DNA of 64,000 bases, taken from JABDIY01 sp963803845. Lineage in GTDB: Bacteria; Actinomycetota; Acidimicrobiia; Acidimicrobiales; SZUA-35. The DNA lies in NCBI GenBank assembly GCA_963803845.1, contig CAWDNZ010000005.1, forward strand, positions 1,860,001 through 1,924,000. Reading direction: 5' to 3'. The position numbers and the translations under genes were made by a program. A model generated the notes under the pieces. The model had not been told where the DNA came from, searched no databases, and was given only the letters and a program-made list of their open reading frames with translations. This document shows positions 8,096-17,500 of the stretch, in pieces; position 1 is the stretch's first letter, and every line of letters begins with the position of its first letter.

Positions 8096-9658
8096 ATGAA
8101 GCAGATCGCTCTGAGTCGGCGCGCCCTCCTCGCCGGGATTGCCGGACTGGCCGCCTACGGCATTCCGTCACCGGCCGCCGCCGACTACCTCCGCTCGGCT
8201 GCCCGCCGGCAGGACTTCCGGATCCGACCCCGCACCGATTGGGCCGAAGACGGTCGCCGCCCTACCGCCGAAATGGCCCCCGAAGACGTGCAGCTCTTAG
8301 TGGTGCACCACACCTTGATCCCTGGCAACGGCTACACCCAGGATCAGGTTCCCAAACTCATGCGAGACATTTTCGACTATCACGCCGGCCCCGAGAAGGG
8401 TTGGCCCGATATCGCCTACAACTTCATGGTCGACCAGTTCGGTGACGTCTGGGAGGCTCGCTTTGGGAGCCTCGACGGTCCCGTGCAAGGTTCGGCCACC
8501 GGCGGCAACCAAGGTTTTGCGCAACTGTGTTGCTTCCTCGGCGATCTCAGTGGTCAGCCGCCAACCGAAGCCGCCGCAGCGTCGATGGCGTCGCTCCTGG
8601 CGCTACTGGCGGACCGCTACAGCATCAACACGTCGCCCGGAGCAACGGTGAATTTGGTGAGTCGGGGTTCGTCCCGCTATGCCGAGGGTGCTGAGATGGT
8701 GCTCCCAACACTGGCCGGTCATCGAGATGTGTCACTCACCGCCTGTCCCGGCGATGCGGGCTACAGCTTCCTCCAACAAACGCTCCCGGTGTTGGTCAAC
8801 GAGCAACGCTCTCGGACAGCCGCTGCCACCACAACAACCACGGTCGCCCCCACCACCATTTCCGAGCCCAGCACGGCCGCCCCAACCACCGAAGTGCCAG
8901 CCGATGCCGTGAGCACCGAAATCGATGAAACGTCGAGCGGCGCACTAGCGTTCGAAGACGTCGACGAGCCCAATTCGATTACTGCTAACGAGGGTCGCTC
9001 TGTTCTGCCCTATCTGATCGGAGGTGGGGCTCTCGCCGTCACCGGTGTCGGCGCGGTGGCGTTCGCCAAGCGCAATCAGCCCGATGACGAAACGATCCCC
9101 GGCGAGGAGGAACACGCCGATGCGGCCGCCGTAAGCGTTCCGGTGGGAGCAGCCGTGGGCGCACGCGGTGCCGACGGCTTTGTTGACATCGAATCTCGAA
9201 TTGCCACTTCCCCGGTCCAACCGAGCGCAACGGATCCGGTGGTGATCGCCGCTGGTCCGGTGCCTGCCTCCGGTCCGCAGCGAGTCTGGTGGGCGATCGA
9301 GTCCCGCACCGAACCCAGTGTGGAGCGGGCGGTCCAGGAACTCGTGGGGGAAGTGCAGACCTTGGCGGCTGAACGGCCCACCGATATGGATGCCGACCGC
9401 AAGGCGTGGGCCGCCGCCGATACTCGGCTGGCCACCATCGCTCCTACGTCAAAGGCTGCGCTCGTGGCTGCCCGTGCCAATGCGGTCTACATTCTTCGAA
9501 GCGCGCCGTGCCTGGTGATCGTGGAACGACCCGATGGCGTTCGCAAACGCGACGAATCGCGCGATGCACTCAGTATCGACCGGGCCGACGTTCGCTCGAT
9601 CGCCGTTCACTTCGAGAACGAATCGCTGTACCCAGACATCGAAGTCACCGCTGGATAA
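8096..9658 (+). CDS. Exported PGRP/amidase_2-type protein with Thr-rich linker and membrane segment
   Basis: A 520-residue protein. The N-terminus has a twin-arginine-like signal (SRRALLAGIAGLAAYG). Residues about 45-235 are a peptidoglycan-recognition/N-acetylmuramoyl-L-alanine amidase domain with likely zinc ligands in VVHHT (about 70) and GHRDVSLTACPG (about 208-219). A Thr/Pro-rich linker (TTTTTVAPTT) follows, then one hydrophobic helix around residues 302-322 (YLIGGGALAVTGVGAVAFAK). The last 200 residues are a soluble domain I do not recognise. It probably acts on the cell wall. If the Tat signal and the internal helix both operate, the C-terminal domain would sit in the cytoplasm, an uncommon arrangement for an amidase. 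Confidence 0.85.
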   Translation: MKQIALSRRALLAGIAGLAAYGIPSPAAADYLRSAARRQDFRIRPRTDWAEDGRRPTAEMAPEDVQLLVVHHTLIPGNGYTQDQVPKLMRDIFDYHAGPEKGWPDIAYNFMVDQFGDVWEARFGSLDGPVQGSATGGNQGFAQLCCFLGDLSGQPPTEAAAASMASLLALLADRYSINTSPGATVNLVSRGSSRYAEGAEMVLPTLAGHRDVSLTACPGDAGYSFLQQTLPVLVNEQRSRTAAATTTTTVAPTTISEPSTAAPTTEVPADAVSTEIDETSSGALAFEDVDEPNSITANEGRSVLPYLIGGGALAVTGVGAVAFAKRNQPDDETIPGEEEHADAAAVSVPVGAAVGARGADGFVDIESRIATSPVQPSATDPVVIAAGPVPASGPQRVWWAIESRTEPSVERAVQELVGEVQTLAAERPTDMDADRKAWAAADTRLATIAPTSKAALVAARANAVYILRSAPCLVIVERPDGVRKRDESRDALSIDRADVRSIAVHFENESLYPDIEVTAG

Positions 9659-9660
9659 GC

Positions 9661-9690
9661 CTCACGGCTCCGGTATGGGAAGAGCCGCAA
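9661..9690. terminator. Possible bidirectional terminator hairpin
   Basis: CGGCTC at 9665-9670 pairs with GAGCCG at 9682-9687 in the 42-bp gap between two convergent genes. There is no clear T-tract, so the call rests on position and stem only. Confidence 0.35.
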
Positions 9691-9700
9691 ACGGGAGCGA

Positions 9701-10570
9701 CTATTTTCGGCTGATGGTGGGCTGGACGTAGGTCCACCCGAACCGGCCCTTGATGCACAAGTGGCCGTGGGTGACGGAATGATCGGCGGGTGAGGTGACC
9801 TTCACGATCGTGTTGTCCTGTACATGCAGTTCCAAGTTGCATCCAACGCCGCAGTAGGAGCAGACGGTTTGGGTGATGGTTTGTTCCTCAGGCTTCCATT
9901 GCTCTGTCTGCCGCAAATCGAACTCGGTCTTGAACTGAATGGCACCGGTGGGACAGACGCCAACACAGTTTCCGCAGTACACGCACGCCGAGTCGGGCAG
10001 CGTGACGTCGTACTCGGTGCTGATCCGGGCCCCAAACCCTCTCCCGCTCACTGCGATCGCAAAGGTGAGCTGGGCGTCATCGCCACATGCCTCGACGCAC
10101 TTGTAACAGAGCACGCATTTGTCGTAGTCGCGTATGTAGAGCTCGTCTTGGATCTTGACGGGCTCGTTGATTCGCTCCGCATCGGGGCCATAGCGGGCGG
10201 GATCGGCGCCGTACTCGTCCATCCATTCATGAAGCTGCGTGGCCTGGCTCAGGTCTACACCGGAACCAAGAAATTCCAGCACCATCTTGCGGCTATGCCG
10301 CACCCGCTCGGAGTTGGTCTTGATCTCCATGCCCTCTTGGACCTTGCGGGAACAGGAAGGGATCAACGTGCGGGAACCTTCGTGTTCCACTACACATACC
10401 CGGCATGCGTTTACCGGAGTGAGGTTCTCGGCATAGCAGAGCGTCGGTGTGTCTACGCCGGCAGCGGTGCATGCATCCAGCACAGTCTGGCCTTCGGCGA
10501 CGGTGACGGTGCTGCCGTCGATCGTGAGTGAGACCAGCGTCTCGGTGGAGCGGGGTTCGAGGACGGTCAT
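9701..10570 (-). CDS. Formate dehydrogenase iron-sulfur subunit carrying the Mo-proximal Fe4S4 domain
   Basis: A 289-residue ferredoxin-type protein. Domains in order: a NuoG-like [2Fe-2S] domain (Cys 45, 56, 59, 73); two [4Fe-4S] motifs (CVLCYKCVEAC at 152-162, CVYCGNCVGVC at 196-206); then a molybdopterin-oxidoreductase Fe4S4 domain (CSYCGVGC at 237-244 and CIKGRFGW from 272). The NuoG-type His/Cys cluster motif is not seen. In classical cytoplasmic FdhA/FdsA all these domains precede the catalytic domain in one chain; here they end at KGRFGWTYVQ, precisely where that domain would continue. The ATG at 10570 lies 1 nt after the NuoEF-like stop and is preferred over an upstream ATG at 10639 inside that gene. 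Last gene of the formate dehydrogenase operon. Confidence 0.88.
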   Translation of the reverse strand: MTVLEPRSTETLVSLTIDGSTVTVAEGQTVLDACTAAGVDTPTLCYAENLTPVNACRVCVVEHEGSRTLIPSCSRKVQEGMEIKTNSERVRHSRKMVLEFLGSGVDLSQATQLHEWMDEYGADPARYGPDAERINEPVKIQDELYIRDYDKCVLCYKCVEACGDDAQLTFAIAVSGRGFGARISTEYDVTLPDSACVYCGNCVGVCPTGAIQFKTEFDLRQTEQWKPEEQTITQTVCSYCGVGCNLELHVQDNTIVKVTSPADHSVTHGHLCIKGRFGWTYVQPTISRK

Positions 10571-10571
10571 G

Positions 10572-12323
10572 TCAGGCTCCGATGAGTCCAAGGTCGATTG
10601 CGGAAAGAACTGCGGTTGCGGCGGTATGGCCAAGACCACAGATCGAGGCGTCTTTCATTGCGAGGTCGATGTCGTGGAGAATGGCCCGCTCGCCATTGAT
10701 GGACCGGCCGGCGGTCTTGATGATGAGCTCGTGCTGGCGGACCACGCCGATCCGGCAGGGCACACACTGGCCACAGCTTTCGTTGCGGAAAAACTCGGCG
10801 ATCCGGGCCACTACGGCCGCAAAGTTGGTGGTGTCGTTGAAGAGTTTGACCACTCCGGAACCTAACGACGCACCACGGGCTCGGGAGTCCTCGAACGTGA
10901 GCGGCATGTCTAACATGTCAACACCGACGAAACTGCCGGCTGCCCCACCCAACAAGACCGTGCGCAGGTTGCCAACAGCTCCGCCCGCCAACTCGATGAG
11001 CTCGCCAAGCTTCACACCGTGAGGTGCCTCGTACAGTCCGGGAACCTGGACGTGGCCGGACAGACAGAACAGCCGGGTGCCGGTCGAGCCAGGGGTCCCA
11101 ATCTGAGAGTATGCAGCTCCGCCGTGTTCGAGAATCTGGAGCGCGTTGACCAGCGTCTCGGGGTTGTTGATAACGGTCGGTTGCTTGAACAAGCCGTGGG
11201 TGGTGGGAAACGGCGGCTTCTGTCGTGGTTCACCCCGGAATCCCTCCAGCGATTCGAAGAGTGCGGTCTCCTCGCCACAGATGTAGGCGCCTGCGCCGCG
11301 CCGAATCTCCAGCTCGAACCCGATGGACGAACCGGCGATGCTATCGCCGAGGAAACCGGCGGCGCGAGCCGAATCGATGGCGTTCTGGAGCCTCCAGGTG
11401 GCCAGGGGATACTCGCCCCGGATGTACACGAATCCCTTTTGTGCGCCCGTGGCAAAACCGGCGATCGTGGCAGCCTCCACGATGGCGAACGGGTCGAGTT
11501 CCATGAGATGCCGGTCCTTAAACGTGCCGGGCTCGGACTCGTCGGCATTGACCACGACCCACTTCTGGTCGCCAGGGGCGCCCCGCACGCCGCGCCACTT
11601 GACCGCCGTCGGGAATGCTGCCCCACCTCTGCCTTTAAGGGCAGCGGTCTCGAGTTCCTCCAGCACCCCTTCGGCACCCAGTCGAAACGCCTCGGCGAGA
11701 CCTTTGAAGCCACCGTACGCCACGTAGTCATCGAGGCTCTCCGGATTCGTTTCGCCCATCCGACTCAAAAGGCGCAGTTGCGGCTGACCCTGCTGGGGAA
11801 TGATCCTGCCCTCGACCGCCACGGCGTCGGCCTCCACAAAGTCCGGGCGACCCTGATTCCCCTGGGTGAAAGTGGCTGGAGCTCTCTCACACTGTCCCAA
11901 ACACGGGCTGCGATGCACGCTGGTGCCTTGGGCTTGAAGGTTGACGATCACGCCATCGGCGCCGGCAATCTGACAGGCCGCATCTACACACACGTGGACA
12001 ACGTCGTTCGTGTGACCGGGATCCTCCATCCGAAACATCTCGTAGAAACTGGCGACGCCGAAACCGTCCGCCGGAGGAACGCCGAGGCGCTCAGCGATGT
12101 AGTTCACTCCTCCGTGACTTATCCACCCCGACGCGTTGTTCAACGCATGAAGTGCCGGCAGGAGCCCGTGGCGTCGTTCGTTGGCTCGATGGATTCCACC
12201 CCGCACGAGGCGCTCACCCTCATGCACCACCACGGCATCGAGACCGCAAGCGTCGATGGCCCTATCGATAGCGTCCATCTCCTCCTGGGTGGCGCGGTCG
12301 GTAGTGAGATGCAGGTCAGTCAT
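10572..12323 (-). CDS. NuoE-NuoF fusion, NAD(H)-reducing diaphorase subunit of formate dehydrogenase
   Basis: A protein of about 583 residues. The N-terminal NuoE-like thioredoxin-fold domain has [2Fe-2S] cysteines in CVDAAC and CLGQC. The NuoF-like domain has GRGGAAFPTAVKW (FMN/NAD loop), GAGAYICGEETAL (nucleotide site) and CGQCVPCRIG plus a later Cys (ICGLGHTA) for the N3-type [4Fe-4S] cluster. It would pass formate-derived electrons to NAD+. I chose ATG 12323 because the family-like sequence begins there; in-frame codons further upstream (to 12401) overlap the catalytic-subunit stop and cannot be excluded. It lies between the catalytic and FeS subunit genes and is presumably co-transcribed with them. 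Confidence 0.9.
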   Translation of the reverse strand: MTDLHLTTDRATQEEMDAIDRAIDACGLDAVVVHEGERLVRGGIHRANERRHGLLPALHALNNASGWISHGGVNYIAERLGVPPADGFGVASFYEMFRMEDPGHTNDVVHVCVDAACQIAGADGVIVNLQAQGTSVHRSPCLGQCERAPATFTQGNQGRPDFVEADAVAVEGRIIPQQGQPQLRLLSRMGETNPESLDDYVAYGGFKGLAEAFRLGAEGVLEELETAALKGRGGAAFPTAVKWRGVRGAPGDQKWVVVNADESEPGTFKDRHLMELDPFAIVEAATIAGFATGAQKGFVYIRGEYPLATWRLQNAIDSARAAGFLGDSIAGSSIGFELEIRRGAGAYICGEETALFESLEGFRGEPRQKPPFPTTHGLFKQPTVINNPETLVNALQILEHGGAAYSQIGTPGSTGTRLFCLSGHVQVPGLYEAPHGVKLGELIELAGGAVGNLRTVLLGGAAGSFVGVDMLDMPLTFEDSRARGASLGSGVVKLFNDTTNFAAVVARIAEFFRNESCGQCVPCRIGVVRQHELIIKTAGRSINGERAILHDIDLAMKDASICGLGHTAATAVLSAIDLGLIGA

Positions 12324-12378
12324 TGTGGTAAAACTCGAGGATCTATCTAGGCGGCGTGTAGCGGTGTGAGTGGTGGAT

Positions 12379-14289
12379 TCAGGCGGAGACGAGTTTCTCA
12401 ACCCGGATGCTGGCGGCTTTGAACTCCGAGGTTCCGGATTTTTTGTCCCAGGCGTCGTTGGTGAGAAGATTGATGTCGACCAGTTCCGGGAAATGGTAGG
12501 TGGTGAACGTGAGCCCTACGGGAATATCGGGCTGGACTCGAATGGGCATGGTGACCGAACCCCGAGGTGAGGAGACGCGCACGGTCTCACCGTCGGCGAG
12601 GTTGAGCCTGGCCACGTCGGCGGGGTTCATGTCGAGAGCGTTGCCGTATCGAATGGGGCTGTTCATGGCGCCGCTCTGTACACCGGTGTTGTAGCTGTCG
12701 AGCGCCCGTCCAGTGGTAAGCCGCAACGGAAACTCGAGGGTGAGTTCCTCTTTGGGCCCCTGGGCCACCACAGCCGAAAATGGGGCTCCGGCCCGGCCAC
12801 CGAGATCGTCTTCCCATAGCCACCCGTGAAGGAATGGGCTGCCGGGATGATCGAGATCTGGGCACGGCCACTGAAGACCGGACTCGTCCTCGAGCCGTTG
12901 ATAGGTCATACCGCCATGCATTGGCGAGAGGTGCCGGAGCTCTTCCCAGAGGTCTTCGGGTGTGGGGTTACCCCATTCGGGATAGCCCATCCGGTGGGCC
13001 AAATCCCGCAGAATGTCTTGATCATGGTGAGCTTGACCGGGCGGTGTTACCGCGGCTCGAACCCGCTGCACACGCCGTTCCGACGAAGTGACGGTGCCCT
13101 CGCATTCGGCCCAACCCACCGAGGCGGGCAGAACGACATCGGCCAGTTCCGCAGTGCGAGTAAGGAAGATGTCTTGGACCACGAGGAGTTCGAGACCCTG
13201 AAGCACCTTGCGGGCGTGAGCGATGTCGGCCTCGGAATCCGCCGGGTTCTCACCGATCACATACGCCGCAGTGATCTCGCCGCGCTCCATGGCCTCGAAC
13301 ATCAACGTGAGATGCAGACCCTCGTTTGGCGGGATGGGTCGGCCGTACACGGCTTCGAACTTGGCTCGGTGATCAGGATCGGAGATGTCCTGAAAACCCG
13401 GAAGTTTGTTTGGCAGTGCGCCCATGTCGCCGCCGCCCTGCACATTGTTCTGGCCTCGCAACGGCACCAGGCCGCTTCCCCACTTACCAATATGGCCCGT
13501 GAGGAGAGCAAGGTTGCAGAGCGACAGAACGTTGTCTACGGCGTTGTGATGCTCGGTGATCCCCAGGGTCCAGAGGATCTGCGCAGTTTCGGCGGTGGCA
13601 TACGCATGGGCCATCTCGGCGATCGCAGCGGCGGGAACTCCCGTGAGTTCTTCGCCTCGTTGCAGGGTGTACTCCTGCACACTCTCCACGAATGCATCGA
13701 AGCCGGTGGTGGAATGGGCGATGAAGTCTTTGTTGTGAAGATCGTTGGTGATGATGTAGTTGGCCACGGTGTTTGCGAGTGCCACATCGGAACCAAGCTC
13801 CAAGCCGACCCACAGGTCGGCGAACTTGGACGAACTGGTGCGACGGGGATCCACCGCATACATGCGGGCTCCGTTTTGCAGACCCTGCATCAGATGATGG
13901 AAGTAGATGGGATGTGCTTCCCGAGCATTCGATCCCCACAGAAGGATGATGTCGGTCTCCTCAATCTCCTTGTACGAGGACGTTCCGCCGCCGGCACCGA
14001 ACACTGTGGCCAGACCGACCACCGAGGGTGCGTGTCAAGTTCGGTTACAGGAGTCGATGTTGTTGGTACCCAACACCGTGCGGCCGAACTTCTGTACCGC
14101 ATAGTTCATTTCGTTCGTGCTCTTGGAGCAGGAGAAGATGGCAAAACCTTCACCGCCCTTCTCCTCCTTCACCGCAGCAAAACCGGTAGCAACCTTGGTG
14201 AGGGCTTCCTCCCAGGTGGCCGGACGCAGCTCACCGTTTTCACGGATGAGGGGTTCGGTGAGACGGGGCTTACGGGACATCAGAGCCAT
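12379..14289 (-). CDS. fdhA: Formate dehydrogenase catalytic subunit, selenocysteine-containing (UGA read-through)
   Basis: A protein of about 636 residues read through an in-frame TGA at 14035-14037 (codon 85). Around it the sequence is NNIDSCNRT-U-HAPSVVGLA, the molybdenum/tungsten ligand site of formate dehydrogenases, where Sec or Cys precedes a catalytic His. Downstream segments are typical for the family: LLWGSNAREAHPIYFHH, VDPRRT, GQNNVQGGGDMG, GENPADSEAD, VLPASVGWAECEGT, LTTGRALDSYNTG. The protein begins at PRLTEPLIRENGE, so the usual N-terminal Fe4S4 domain is absent and is encoded two genes later. Starts at 14289 or 14280 are both possible. It oxidises formate to CO2, probably with NAD+ through the neighbouring subunits. 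Confidence 0.93.
14003..14037 (-). promoter_or_regulatory. Selenocysteine UGA and bacterial SECIS hairpin of fdhA
   Basis: The UGA is at 14037-14035. Beginning 12 nt after it, GUGGUC (14022-14017) pairs with GGCCAC (14011-14006), enclosing the five-base loop GGUCU. The loop starts 18 nt after the UGA. From memory, the E. coli fdhF SECIS has the same GGUCU apical loop at the same distance, and that loop contacts SelB. Confidence 0.85.
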
Positions 14290-14294
14290 GCCCA

Positions 14295-14324
14295 AGTATC
14301 GCAGACAGATGCGACATCCGTCAC
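14295..14324 (-). promoter_or_regulatory. Possible promoter of the formate dehydrogenase operon
   Basis: On the minus strand, GTGACG (14324-14319) and GATACT (14300-14295) are 18 bp apart and end 5 bp before the ATG at 14289. Each hexamer matches the sigma-70 consensus at 4 of 6 positions. If used, the mRNA would be leaderless or nearly so. Confidence 0.3.
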
Positions 14325-14370
14325 CGCAGCGTGGAACGTTCCCACCATGCGGCAACCCACCCCTTCCCCT

Positions 14371-14455
14371 CCCCCAAATTCCTGTGGATACCCACACTGG
14401 TTGTGGCTATCACGCTGGCAGAACATCGCTTTGTGGCTCACAACAGGGATTTGGG
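14371..14455. repeat. 80-bp palindromic repeat R1, copy a
   Basis: It begins CCCCCAAATTCCTGT and matches the copy at 27426-27510 at 72 of 80 positions, in the same orientation. The element is an imperfect palindrome; ends resembling AAATTCCTGT and ACAGGGATTT face each other. It lies in the divergent gap between the formate dehydrogenase operon and the DUF4132 cluster. Confidence 0.85.
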
Positions 14456-14517
14456 CGGATCCTTCGCGGATGATCCGGGAACTAAGGCACCTCAGGTGCT
14501 GCGCCGATGTTGAAAAC

Positions 14518-17500
14518 ATGAATACGGCGGCAGCCTCAGATCCCGATGATCTCTTCGACCTGAGCCCCTACGGCGGCGCCTGGGAGGGGGTCATCGAACA
14601 CCTCACCGATGCCGCCAACGCTCCAATCGTGATCCAGTGGATCAAGACCGCCACACTCCCACCAATCCCCAACCTCGATCCGATGATGGCCCGGTCCTCC
14701 TACCGCGTCGTCAGCCATGTCTTTCAGCATTTTCAAGTCGACCAGAAGCCCCGGACGAAACTGCGGGCGGGGTTGTCCATGACTCCCACCGAACGACTGA
14801 ATACCTATTGGTTTGGGCAAGGCAACGCGGGGCTTCATAACTTCGTCCACTTCGCAGCACAGAGCATCCACGCGAAACCAGAGGAGATCGTCACGCTTCG
14901 TGATCTTGAGGCTGTCGCACCCACTCTGGGATTCGCGGCTTCGGACCTTGTCGGCTCCCTTGTTCTCTCCTCGCGCTGGAGCCGGATCCAGGCGGAAATG
15001 GCGAAGACGATCGATTTCGACGACTTCGTACAGCGCCACGCCGCCGCGATCCGGCAGCAACTGGCCAAGGCCGTTCAGGATCATTGTTTCTTCTGGGATG
15101 CAGTGGCGAAACTGCCAGAAAGCACACTGGAACTGTTCGTAGGCGAGCTGGCCGCGGCACTCACGTCAAACAGTAAGAAGCTGCGGACGGCAGCCCTCAA
15201 GCGGGCCGAGACCGTTCGATATGGCGCACTAATGCCCGAGCTCCGCGCCATCGCCAAAACCGGCAACCCCGCTCAGCGCAGATTGGCGGCCGAGTCGCTG
15301 CTTGCTCTTGCGCCCCAGAAAGACCACCAGGAGACATTTCGCTGGATCATCGATGAGTTGACCGCCGACAGGTCGGCCAAGGTTCGGGAGCTGGTTGCCG
15401 CTCTGTCCGAGGTGCCTTCGGAGGGCGCGATCGAGGCACCGCCTCTACCGGAGATGACGATTCCACCCATCAGCCCGGACTCTGAAGCAGCCATCCAACG
15501 GCTTGCCAAGAATTACCACGACCGAGCGGAGGACTTTCTCCTGGTTCTCGCCGGGCGTGAGCCGACGAACCCCTATTTCACCGGCGTCGACGCCATGGCG
15601 AGGGGCCTGCAAGCAGAACCGAAATTGGGCCAGCACCTGACGGCCGGTCATGCCGCTCGCCTGATCCTCACGAGACCCCACATGCTCCGATACGGCCGGG
15701 GGGCAGCTGAGTTGATGGAGAAGACAGCGCTCGTTCAGCCGCTGGAGTTCCACAGTGTTGCCATCCTCGATGGCCGTGTAGAAGACATCGCTTTTGAGGC
15801 GGTCTGCTCGTTGATGACCTATGTCCCGGCTCTGTGGCCTCCTCAAGTCCTGCAGGAGTTCGCTCTCTACAATCTCGCCCGCATAGAGCGATACCTGGAG
15901 ACGCCAACGTCGTCCTTTGAATTCGAGCGTTGCTCTCTCTATGCGCTGCTTGAGCTTCTAGACCCATTGCCTGCCGCTACTGAATCGGCGCTTGTCAAAG
16001 CTGCTGTTGACGGATTCAAAGCCGACCGGGAATGGTCCTGGAAAATGGTCGATGTACGCCACGCAGACCGGGTGACGCAGTTCCTTGCCGACGGCAAGGC
16101 AGACGTGCGGATCGGCGCCGCCGAATGGCTGCGGGCGCACCCGACACCGGCGGCAATCCAGCCCCTACGGATGGCGATCCGGAAGGAGAAGCAGGACAAG
16201 GCAAAAGCAATCATGCTGATGGCGTTGGAAGAGCAGGGAGAGTCACTCGAAGAGTTCCTGAGCCCCGACACGCTGTTGGCGGACGCACAGAAGGCGCTGG
16301 CCAAGAAGAACGCCATCCCCAAGGCAATGGAATGGCTCAACGTCGATTCGCTTCCAATCATGACATGGCGAGATGGGCGCCCAGTCGATCCGACCATCAT
16401 CAAATGGTTCTGCGCAACTGCGGTCCGAAACAAGAGTGCCGAACCGTCACCAATCCTGCGACGTCACCTCTCGAACATGGACGATGCCGCAGTTAGGCGA
16501 CTCGGGTCAACGCTCTTTGATCTCTGGGTCAACGAAGACCTCCGCACCGTCACCGAAGAAGAGGCCCAAGCAACCGCCGAGAAGAGAGCCAGTCAGTACC
16601 TTTCCTATGCCCAGCAGCATCCCAACCAACCCGTCTGGGCGCAGTACACCGGCCAGTCGGTAGAGCAGGTCGCCGCGACCCTGATCGGCAACTACCGCGA
16701 TCGATTGGCTGGATCAGCCACCAGCAGTAAGGGACTACTGGCCGTCGTGGCCGCCAGTGCCGGTTCCGAGGTTGCCGAGCGGGCGTTCAATTACTTGAAG
16801 ACCCATCGCGGCCATCGCCTCAGCCAGGGCAAAGCAGTCTTGCAGATGCTGGCCTGGATCGACACGCCATCAACCGTCCAAGTTGTCATGGCCGTATCCA
16901 CCCGATTCCGGCCCAAAGGGCTCCAACAGGAAGCTACCAAACAAGCCGAACTCCTCGCCGCTCGCCACGGTTGGACTCTCGACGATCTAGCCGATCGCAG
17001 CGTCCCGAGCGGCGGATTCGCAGGAAATGGTCGGCAGCTGATCACCTACGGGGAGCGATCCTTCACCGCCCACCTAGCCGACGATCTGAGCGTCACGCTC
17101 GTGAACGACCAGACCGGCAAGACAATCCGCTCACTGCCAACCGGGAAGAGAAACGAGGACGCCGACCTCATCAAGGACGTGAAGAAGGACTTCGCAGCTG
17201 CGAAGAAGGAACTGAAGAGCGCCGCCAAGCTCCAACCCGACCGCCTTCATCTTGCTATGTGCGTCCAGCGTTCGTGGACCACAGATGACTTCGCTCTCTA
17301 CTTCCTACAGCACCCGGTGATGTCCAGACTGGCCGCCCGTGTTGTCTGGGTCGCCCATAGTCCTGACGGATCTATGGTGTCGTTCCGTCCACTGACCGAT
17401 GGGACACTGTTGAGTGCCGACGACGATGAGACAGAGCTACCTACTGGTGCCATCATCACGATCGCCCACGACGAAGTACTGCCAGCCGAAGGTTCGCAGT

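Noticed and set aside
12826..14517. Very long open frame on the plus strand running into the first DUF4132 gene
   Set aside because: It is antisense to the conserved formate dehydrogenase catalytic gene and shows no family resemblance there; the DUF4132 protein starts at 14518.
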